From: Actinomycetota bacterium
GTDB lineage: Bacteria; Actinomycetota; Acidimicrobiia; Acidimicrobiales; Ilumatobacteraceae
NCBI GenBank assembly: GCA_009703975.1
Contig: WLFB01000046.1
Coordinates: forward strand, 1-7,728
Length of the DNA stretch: 7,728 nucleotides
Reading direction: 5' to 3'
In this document: piece after piece, positions 1-5,711 of the stretch
How positions within the stretch are numbered: position 1 is the stretch's first letter
How the letters are laid out: each line of letters begins with the position of its first letter
Translations under genes and position numbers: made by a program
The notes under the pieces: model-generated
Databases searched by the model: none
Told to the model about the DNA's origin: nothing
Seen by the model: the letters and a program-made list of their open reading frames with translations, nothing else

Positions 1-1
1 T

Positions 2-664
2 CTGTTTGCCGCCAGTGGTGAAGAGCAAACTTCAAAGGGAATTAAGAAAAAAATTACGGGTTTTCTTGTCGACTTCAACACCAAAGGTTGCGAGCGCGTT
101 AAGGGATACAACTGCGTTTCAAACAATGGCTATCACAACTCGATTATCAATTTCGATAATTGCCGCGTTCCTGCCTCAAATGTTCTGGGTGAAGAACATA
201 ACGGCTTTGATGCCGCCAATGAGTGGCTTGGTGCTACACGTTTACAAGTTGCCGCCGTGTGCGTTGGTCGTGCCCGTCGCGCACTTAAACTCGCTGTCGA
301 ATGGGCCGCCACGCGCGAACAGTTCGGCCAGCAAATTGGCAAGTTCCAAGGAGTGTCGTTCAAACTTGCTGATATGCAGATTCAACTAGACGCAGCAGAG
401 TTACTGACTTTGCGAGCCGCATTCAATGATGCTGCTGGTAATTTCAGCGATACCGAAGTTGCAATGGCTAAAGTTTTTTCTAGTGAGATGTGTCAGTTCG
501 TCACCGATGAGGCAATACAAATTTTTGGCGGCATGGGCTTAATGGACGAGTTGCCTTTAGAACGAATGTGGCGTGATACTCGTGTTGATCGCATATGGGA
601 TGGAACGAGCGAAATTCAAAGGCACATCATTTCGCGAGCGTTGTTGCGTCCTCATGGCGGCTGA
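2..664 (+). CDS. Acyl-CoA dehydrogenase, C-terminal part (5' end outside window)
   Basis: FAD-dependent flavoenzyme that introduces a trans-2,3 double bond into an acyl-CoA, or, as CaiA does, works on crotonobetainyl-CoA in the reductive direction. The frame is open from base 2 and 220 residues are visible; the family is about 380 long, so roughly 160 N-terminal residues lie upstream. Seen: the end of the middle beta domain (GFLVDF, then NCRVPASNVLGE and NGF), then the C-terminal helical domain with REQFGQQIGKFQ, ADMQIQLDAAE, IQIFGGMGL and RMWRDTRVDRIWDGTSEIQR. These are classic family signatures. At the MCAD catalytic-Glu position (YEGT in MCAD) it has Asp, codon 599-601, in WDGT. The alternative base position used by isovaleryl-CoA dehydrogenase is Thr here (GATRLQ), as in MCAD. 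The stop overlaps the next gene by 11 nt, so they are co-transcribed. With a CaiD-like hydratase two genes on, a CaiA-like role is plausible, but the similarity to CaiA is only general. Confidence 0.9.
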   Translation: MFAASGEEQTSKGIKKKITGFLVDFNTKGCERVKGYNCVSNNGYHNSIINFDNCRVPASNVLGEEHNGFDAANEWLGATRLQVAAVCVGRARRALKLAVEWAATREQFGQQIGKFQGVSFKLADMQIQLDAAELLTLRAAFNDAAGNFSDTEVAMAKVFSSEMCQFVTDEAIQIFGGMGLMDELPLERMWRDTRVDRIWDGTSEIQRHIISRALLRPHGG

Positions 665-2690
665 GCAACTTCTTGCAAGAACGCTGAATCCTCGCTCTAT
701 TGCATTGTTCGGCACAGGACCTGCGCAAAGTGTTATTGAGCAGTGTCGCAAACTTGGCTACACCGGAGAACTTTGGCCAGTTCATCCAACGCGCGAAACC
801 TTGGCTGGCGTTAAATGCTTTAAAACTGTTGCCGATTTGCCGCATCCTCCCGACGCTGCATTTGTTGCCGTTAACCGCCACGCCACAATTGAAGTAATTG
901 CCCAGCTGGCGAAGATTGGCACAGGCGGAGCAGTTTGCTACGCATCCGGATTTTCTGAATCAGGAATGCACTCCGGAGTCGATGGTGTTGCATTGCAAAA
1001 ACAACTTAAAAACGCTGCGGGCGAAATGCCAATTCTTGGCCCTAATTGTTATGGCTATATCAACGCATTGGATGGCATCGCACTTTGGCCCGATCAACAT
1101 GGCTGTAAACCACTAACGAGTGGCGCAGCGATCGTAAGCCAAAGCGGAAACGTCGGGCTTAATCTAACTCTGCAGCAAAGAGGTTTAGACCTCGCCTATC
1201 TCGTAACCGTAGGAAACCAAGCAACTGCAGGAGTTGAAGAGTGTCTCGAGGTTTTCATCGACGACAGTCGCGTGACAGCAATCGGATTATTTATTGAGGC
1301 AATTGTCGATCCAATTCGTTTTGCAAAACTTGCACTTAAAGCTGACCAACGCAATCTGCGAATAGTCGCCTTACAGACTGGCCGAAGCGACGCCGGAGCA
1401 ATGATCGCCGCCTCACATACGGCATCACTAGCTGGGCGTCGCAGTGCTTATCAAGCATTTTTTAACCGATGTGGAGTGGCCATGGTTGACACTCCTGTCG
1501 AACTAATTGAAACCTTAAAATTGTTGATTCAAGATGGCGCATTAACGGGCAACAAGCTCGTCTCGCTTTCATGCTCTGGTGGCGAGGCCTCTTTGATCGC
1601 TGATCTTTGCGAAAAGACTTCATTAGTTTTCGAGCCCTTTGCAAATGACCAACACTCGAGGATTAGCGAAACACTTACAGAACTAGTAACAGTTGGTAAC
1701 CCGTTTGATTACCACACATTTATGTGGGGCGACCGCACTGCCACAGCGAATACGTTTACGCAAGTAATGTTTGGCCCACAAGACGCAACACTGCTAATTC
1801 TTGATACGCCCCCAAGAAACGATCACGATTCTAAAACTTGGGTCACTGCTGCTCAATCACTTGGAGATGCTGCGACAGCAACAAAACGTCGTGGAGTAAT
1901 AATTGCAACTCTTCCAGAATGTGTAACAGAAGAAGTTCGCACAGCCGCAACTGCCGCCAACCTAGTTGTGTTACAAGGACTGAACGATGCGATCATTGCA
2001 CTTAACGCAGCAGCTTGGCTATCGACCAATCACCCAGAGCAACCACCCGCAACAGTCACGGCTTTCACTGCAACGAAATTAATTAACGAAGCCGACGCCA
2101 AATCTCTTTTACAGAAAAATCATGTGACTGTGCCGATTGGAAAGAAATCCACTCGAGATGATGTTGCTAAAACTGCAACAGAGGTCGGTTACCCGATAAC
2201 ACTTAAAGGTTTAGGGCTGGCCCACAAGAGCGAATCTGGCGCAGTGAGAGTAGGTCTACAAAACGAACAAGAATTGACACAGGCGCTTACAAAAATGCCT
2301 TCTTCAATATCCGATTTTCTCGTCGAGCAAACAATCACAGACGTTGTCGCTGAGATTCTTGTCAGTATTCGTCGAGATCCGCCTGTTGGTTGGCTAATCA
2401 CCCTTGGTGCTGGCGGCGTTTACACCGAGCTATGGCGCGACACAACATATTTGCTTGCACCGGTAAGCAACTCGCAAATTGAGTCTGCGATTAGCGAAAT
2501 TCGAATAGCGCCACTACTAAAGGGTTTTCGTGGCAAGCCTGCAGGAAATATCAATGCTTTAGTTGAGTTGATCCAAAGGGTTATAGATACGGCGACAAAC
2601 AACGACCTCGTTGAGATTGAATTGAATCCTGTGCTGGTTACACCGAAAACTGCAGTAGCTGTTGACGCCCTAATGATCGCGACTATGTGA
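654..2690 (+). CDS. NDP-forming acyl-CoA synthetase (acetate--CoA ligase family), fused alpha-beta type
   Basis: Activates a carboxylate with CoA and a nucleoside triphosphate through a phosphohistidine, giving acyl-CoA, NDP and phosphate. The protein has 678 residues, typical of fused single-chain members. Order of domains: Rossmann CoA-binding domain (about 8-135; NPRSIALFGTG, ending ILGPNCYGYIN), succinyl-CoA-ligase-like domains (about 155-455; AIVSQSGNVG at 159-168, the phosphohistidine motif SHTASLAG with His255, and Glu215 in GLFIEAI), then an ATP-grasp domain (about 473-678; ITLKG around Lys518, AHKSESGAV, SIRRDP, ITLGAGGVYTELWRD, EIELNPVLV). I chose ATG 654 because the family's N-terminus begins there; the frame is open further upstream, but that stretch matches nothing. 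No Shine-Dalgarno is visible, and translation is probably coupled to the dehydrogenase stop. Set between a dehydrogenase and a CaiD-like hydratase, it probably makes their CoA substrate, taking the place of AMP-forming CaiC. DMSP lyase DddX also belongs to this superfamily, so a betaine or sulfonium substrate is conceivable; the substrate cannot be read from the sequence. Confidence 0.9.
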   Translation: MAAEQLLARTLNPRSIALFGTGPAQSVIEQCRKLGYTGELWPVHPTRETLAGVKCFKTVADLPHPPDAAFVAVNRHATIEVIAQLAKIGTGGAVCYASGFSESGMHSGVDGVALQKQLKNAAGEMPILGPNCYGYINALDGIALWPDQHGCKPLTSGAAIVSQSGNVGLNLTLQQRGLDLAYLVTVGNQATAGVEECLEVFIDDSRVTAIGLFIEAIVDPIRFAKLALKADQRNLRIVALQTGRSDAGAMIAASHTASLAGRRSAYQAFFNRCGVAMVDTPVELIETLKLLIQDGALTGNKLVSLSCSGGEASLIADLCEKTSLVFEPFANDQHSRISETLTELVTVGNPFDYHTFMWGDRTATANTFTQVMFGPQDATLLILDTPPRNDHDSKTWVTAAQSLGDAATATKRRGVIIATLPECVTEEVRTAATAANLVVLQGLNDAIIALNAAAWLSTNHPEQPPATVTAFTATKLINEADAKSLLQKNHVTVPIGKKSTRDDVAKTATEVGYPITLKGLGLAHKSESGAVRVGLQNEQELTQALTKMPSSISDFLVEQTITDVVAEILVSIRRDPPVGWLITLGAGGVYTELWRDTTYLLAPVSNSQIESAISEIRIAPLLKGFRGKPAGNINALVELIQRVIDTATNNDLVEIELNPVLVTPKTAVAVDALMIATM

Positions 2691-3460
2691 TGAGTGTTGA
2701 AGTAGTTAACAACGGCGAAATTCTAGAAATCACAATCGACAGACCAAAAGCCAACGCTATTGACGCGGCGACAAGTCAAGAATTAAGCACGATCTTTGAG
2801 TCGTTTATGAAGGACTCAAAGACACGTGTAGCAATTTTGACCGGGAGCGGGTCAAGGTTTTTTTCGGCCGGATGGGACCTGACGGCAGCTAACGAGGGAG
2901 AAGCATTCGAATCTGATTACGGTGTTGGCGGATTTGGTGGAATCTGCGAACTTAAATTTCGTCCCAAACCGGTAATTGCCGCAGTAAACGGTATGGCTGT
3001 TGGCGGTGGCTTTGAAATTGCTTTAGCTGCCGACTTTATAGTCGCCGCAGATCATGCAACTTTTTTCCTTCCTGAAACAACGCTTGGTTTAATTGCCGAC
3101 AACGCCACAGTTCGTTTGCCAAAGATCCTGCCACCAAATATCGCACGCGAAATGTTGATCTCAGGGCGACGAATGCTGGCAACCGAAGCACAATCTTGGG
3201 GAATTGTAAATGAGGTTACAACTGCCGAAGATTTATTACCCGCCGCTCGCCGACTCGCTGTAAGGATTTGCCAGTCTGCACCTTTAAGCATCTCAGCGGT
3301 CTTAGATCTGATGCGCGAATTAGAAACAGTTTCAACCTCAAACGCAATGACTGTTTTGCGCGAGAACCAAACATACCGCAATGCAATTAATTCTCAAGAT
3401 GCCACTGAGGGTACGAAAGCATTCGCCGAAAAGCGTGCACCAAAATGGCTGGGTCGCTAG
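2690..3460 (+). CDS. caiD: Crotonase-family hydratase, CaiD-like (carnitinyl-CoA dehydratase / crotonobetainyl-CoA hydratase)
   Basis: CaiD interconverts L-carnitinyl-CoA and crotonobetainyl-CoA in the cytoplasm. This 256-residue protein (E. coli CaiD is 261) matches CaiD along its length from memory: ILEITIDRPKANAIDA near the N-terminus, FFSAGWDL with EGEA (57-72), PVIAAVNG, GGGFEIALAADFIV (105-118), RLPKILPP (142-149) and the end FAEKRAPKWLGR. The two crotonase catalytic acids are present as Glu109 and Glu129, which correspond to E. coli Glu111 and Glu131 with a constant offset of two. Oddity: after Glu129 the usual PDSGG-type loop is replaced by ADNAT, and the segment is one residue shorter. 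ATG 2690 overlaps the ligase stop by one base (TGATG), showing translational coupling; GTG 2687 just before it is an in-frame alternative. The family is firm. The carnitine or betaine specificity is inferred from similarity and could be a related beta-hydroxyacyl-CoA. Confidence 0.82.
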   Translation: MSVEVVNNGEILEITIDRPKANAIDAATSQELSTIFESFMKDSKTRVAILTGSGSRFFSAGWDLTAANEGEAFESDYGVGGFGGICELKFRPKPVIAAVNGMAVGGGFEIALAADFIVAADHATFFLPETTLGLIADNATVRLPKILPPNIAREMLISGRRMLATEAQSWGIVNEVTTAEDLLPAARRLAVRICQSAPLSISAVLDLMRELETVSTSNAMTVLRENQTYRNAINSQDATEGTKAFAEKRAPKWLGR

Positions 3461-3504
3461 TGAGCACTGATGCAACCTCGCAATCACTTGAGATTATGAA
3501 GTGA
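3460..3504 (+). other. Possible 14-codon coupling mini-ORF between the hydratase and the methyltransferase
   Basis: A GTG at 3460 overlaps the hydratase stop (TAGTG). It opens a 14-residue frame (MSTDATSQSLEIMK) that ends at TGA 3502-3504, inside the GTGA overlap with the methyltransferase start. It therefore fills the 40-nt gap exactly, with a start-stop overlap at each end, the same arrangement seen at 2690. It may pass ribosomes from one gene to the next, be a remnant of a longer methyltransferase N-terminus, or be chance. No Shine-Dalgarno is visible and no peptide family is recognised. Confidence 0.25.
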
Positions 3505-4187
3505 GTCAGAAAGACGAGAAATCTACAGCACAGCAGATCGATTTAACAGACGCGTACGCAATAAAAACTCCTGAAGACAGCAGGCGTCTTTATGCGACAT
3601 GGGCCGAAAGTTACAACGAGACATTTATAGAAGCAAATAAATATGTTTACCCTCATAGAGTCGCTGAACTCTTCGTAGAAAATGTGCCCAATTCAGGTTT
3701 TGAAGATGTAATCGATATTGGCTGTGGCACTGGAGCCGTAGGTACTTATCTCGCAAAACTTCGACCCGAGTTATCAATTGATGGCTTCGACATCTCGCCC
3801 GAAATGCTCACTCAGGCTGCACAGACACGTCGACTCGATAACTCACCTGTGTATAGCAATTTGCAAGAAGTTGATCTCACCAGTGCGTTACCAAACAAGA
3901 CATACAGCGCAATGATTAGTGCGGGCACTTTCACTCATGGACACCTCGGACCAGAGACTCTTCTTCGAATCTTTGATCTCGTTCGTATATCCGGATGGTT
4001 TGTTATCGGAATCAATGCCGAACATTACAAAGCTCATGGTTTTGCCGAAACTATGCAGACAGCAATTTTCGCTGAAATCATCAGTGAGCCCAAAGTTTAT
4101 GTTGTAGATATCTATGAGCCCACCAGCCCTCACTATGGCGACAAAGCGAATATCTGCATTTTTCACCGTCGGAAGCCTGTCAGCTGA
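3501..4187 (+). CDS. Class I SAM-dependent methyltransferase (METTL27/WBSCR27-like)
   Basis: A 228-residue cytoplasmic methyltransferase. Seen: an N-terminal helix region with RLYATWAESYNETF (29-42); motif I VIDIGCGTG (70-78), which binds S-adenosylmethionine; acidic Asp97 in DGFDISPEML, expected to hold the ribose; Asp125 in EVDLTS; then ISAGTFTHGHLGPE (139-152) and FVIGINAEHYKAHGF (167-181). This layout, especially the TFTHGH and NAEHY segments, is what I associate with METTL27-like proteins; their substrates are mostly unknown. GTG 3501 is the only plausible start near the N-terminus, because an in-frame TGA lies at 3489-3491. No Shine-Dalgarno is present. It is probably the last gene of the CoA operon, as a 162-nt gap with its own promoter follows. 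Its substrate is not identifiable; co-location suggests a betaine-related metabolite, as inference only. Confidence 0.85.
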   Translation: MSQKDEKSTAQQIDLTDAYAIKTPEDSRRLYATWAESYNETFIEANKYVYPHRVAELFVENVPNSGFEDVIDIGCGTGAVGTYLAKLRPELSIDGFDISPEMLTQAAQTRRLDNSPVYSNLQEVDLTSALPNKTYSAMISAGTFTHGHLGPETLLRIFDLVRISGWFVIGINAEHYKAHGFAETMQTAIFAEIISEPKVYVVDIYEPTSPHYGDKANICIFHRRKPVS

Positions 4188-4305
4188 TTTTTGCGAGTGC
4201 TGTAGCGACAAACCATTCAATAATTCAGCAAAAAATCAACTAAAACCAGTTTACGAAATCTCTTTGCCACTAGGCACAACAAAGAATTAACTTCAAATCA
4301 CCGTC

Positions 4306-4350
4306 TCTCAGCGTTGAGAACTACAGGGCGTTTCAACTAATATTGCGCTA
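4306..4350 (+). promoter_or_regulatory. Promoter of the desaturase-Rieske pair, leaderless, with a small inverted repeat on the -35 box
   Basis: TTGAGA (4314-4319) and TAATAT (4338-4343) are separated by 18 nt, and six bases separate the -10 box from ATG 4350. Transcription would start on or next to the A of the ATG, giving a leaderless mRNA. The -35 box overlaps an inverted repeat TCTCA-GCGT-TGAGA (4306-4319), and GTTGA (4313-4317) is matched by TCAAC (4333-4337) in the spacer; either could be an operator. The rest of the 162-nt gap (4188-4305) is AT-rich with no clear terminator; a 4-bp TGCC-ACTA-GGCA hairpin is too weak. Confidence 0.6.
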
Positions 4351-5378
4351 TGCGCGATTACACAGTTGGTGGCCCAAGCTCAATAACAGCAGCAGAAAAC
4401 GGTCTCGTTGATGCCGATTGCTACAAGCCGGTAGTAGACCGCGCACTAATGAAGCAACTGATGCAGCGCAACAATGGTTGGGCGATTGCACACGTCGCAA
4501 GTTGGTTTGCAGCGCTTGGGATATTTGGCTGGCTGGCGCATCTAAGTTGGGGATCTTGGTGGGCAATACCAACATTCGCGATCTACGGTGTGTTGTATGG
4601 CTCAATGAGTGACTCACGTTGGCATGAAACAGGCCACCGCACAGCTTTTCGAACTAAATGGATGAATGATGTCGTCTATTACATCGCATCATTTATGATT
4701 TTTCGCGAACCGGAAACATGGCGTTGGAGCCATGCTCGACATCACTCTGACACGATTATCGTCGGCAGAGATGCTGAGATTGCGTTCAAACGAAATGTGC
4801 CGTTTCATAAATTTGTTTTAGAACTTATTGGCATATCTGCGGTGCCAAATGAATTCAAGCAGTGGATTCAAAACTCTTTAGGAAATTTCACGAACAACCA
4901 AAAAGAATTTCAACCTGAAGAAACATTTCGAATTTCAATGTGGGCGTCTCGTATCTACATTTTGATTCTTGCTGGAGTTGTTACCTCATGTATTCTCGTC
5001 CGCAGTATCGAGCCGGTGATGTTTGTCGGTCTGCCCAGCTTTTATGGACATTGGTTGGTTGTTACTCTCGGAATCACTCAACACGCAGGACTTGCTGAAG
5101 ATGTAATAGATCATCGGCTCAACACACGAACCATATATATGGGCCCGTTGACACGCTGGATCTACTGGAATATGAACTATCACGTAGAGCACCACATTTA
5201 TCCCTCAGTGCCGTTCCACTCTTTGAAGAAACTTCATGTTGCAATCAAAGATCAGTTGCCTACGCCTTATCCGAGCTTGTATCGAGCCCTTCGCGAGGTA
5301 ATTCCGACTTTGCGCCGCCAAGCCAACGACAGTGCATATTTTGTGAAACGTGCGTTACCTCTAAACACGAATATCTGA
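4350..5378 (+). CDS. Membrane di-iron fatty acid desaturase/hydroxylase, MocD-type
   Basis: An integral membrane oxygenase with a non-haem di-iron centre that uses O2 and electrons from a ferredoxin to desaturate, hydroxylate or O/N-dealkylate a substrate. The protein has 342 residues. Hydrophobic segments lie at about 45-66, 70-86, 203-218 and 223-243. All three histidine boxes are present: HETGH (92-96), HARHH (128-132) and HVEHH (278-282), plus His245 in QHAG and His255 in DHRLNTR. An NMNYHVEHHIYPSVPFHSL segment is typical of the fatty acid desaturase superfamily (COG3239). A Rieske ferredoxin follows after 4 nt. This pairing is that of MocD and MocE, which demethylate the rhizopine 3-O-methyl-scyllo-inosamine in rhizobia; many relatives outside rhizobia have unknown substrates. 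No Shine-Dalgarno precedes the ATG, and the promoter predicts a leaderless start there. A lipid desaturase remains possible, though a dedicated Rieske partner speaks more for a small-molecule oxygenase. Confidence 0.88.
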   Translation: MRDYTVGGPSSITAAENGLVDADCYKPVVDRALMKQLMQRNNGWAIAHVASWFAALGIFGWLAHLSWGSWWAIPTFAIYGVLYGSMSDSRWHETGHRTAFRTKWMNDVVYYIASFMIFREPETWRWSHARHHSDTIIVGRDAEIAFKRNVPFHKFVLELIGISAVPNEFKQWIQNSLGNFTNNQKEFQPEETFRISMWASRIYILILAGVVTSCILVRSIEPVMFVGLPSFYGHWLVVTLGITQHAGLAEDVIDHRLNTRTIYMGPLTRWIYWNMNYHVEHHIYPSVPFHSLKKLHVAIKDQLPTPYPSLYRALREVIPTLRRQANDSAYFVKRALPLNTNI

Positions 5379-5381
5379 ACC

Positions 5382-5711
5382 ATGACAGAGTTAGGTAATG
5401 ATTGGATTACGGCGTGCGATGAATCATCAATCGCAAAAAATGACGTCGCAAGATTTGATCATCTTGACGGCACATATGCAGTAGTTCGTACGTCTGATGG
5501 GACATGTGTGGTGATGGATGGTCTTTGCACTCACGGTAAAGCACACTTGGGGGAAGGCTTCGTGGACGGCACGACAATTGAATGTCCGAAACATAACGGA
5601 CGATTTAATGTTTTAACTGGAGAAGCGGTTGCTTCGCCAGTTCGCGTTGCGACAAGTGTTTATGAAACTCGAGTACATAACTCGAAGATTGAATTTCGAC
5701 TACTTAAATAG
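5382..5711 (+). CDS. MocE-family Rieske [2Fe-2S] ferredoxin
   Basis: A soluble electron carrier of 109 residues that would feed electrons to the di-iron oxygenase encoded just upstream. The Rieske cluster ligands are complete: Cys49-x-His51 (CTHG) and Cys68-x2-His71 (CPKH), 16 residues apart, followed by GRFNVLTGEAVASPV, the usual glycine/proline-rich end of the cluster-binding fold. Length and motif fit stand-alone ferredoxins of the MocE/biphenyl dioxygenase type; there is no oxygenase catalytic domain. ATG 5382 follows the desaturase stop by 3 nt with no Shine-Dalgarno, so translation is probably coupled. The cognate ferredoxin reductase (MocF role) is not in the window and must be elsewhere. 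The 3' end overlaps the convergent selenoprotein gene by 8 nt. Confidence 0.92.
   Translation: MTELGNDWITACDESSIAKNDVARFDHLDGTYAVVRTSDGTCVVMDGLCTHGKAHLGEGFVDGTTIECPKHNGRFNVLTGEAVASPVRVATSVYETRVHNSKIEFRLLK

Noticed and set aside
573..653. An upstream start for the acyl-CoA synthetase
   Set aside because: These 27 codons lie within the dehydrogenase gene and match no family N-terminus; ATG 654 starts where the CoA-binding domain begins.
2..664. Naming the dehydrogenase caiA
   Set aside because: The visible half has only general acyl-CoA dehydrogenase motifs and differs from E. coli CaiA at the catalytic segment; context alone does not justify the symbol.
3888..4220. Minus-strand open frame over the methyltransferase
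   Set aside because: It shadows a gene with clear SAM-binding motifs and shows no recognisable motif itself. The same applies to other antisense frames at 133-363, 2189-2602, 3052-3381, 4348-4617, 4986-5195 and 6834-7046.
4268..4279. TGCC-ACTA-GGCA hairpin as terminator of the CoA operon
   Set aside because: Only four base pairs, no extension, and no T-run afterwards.
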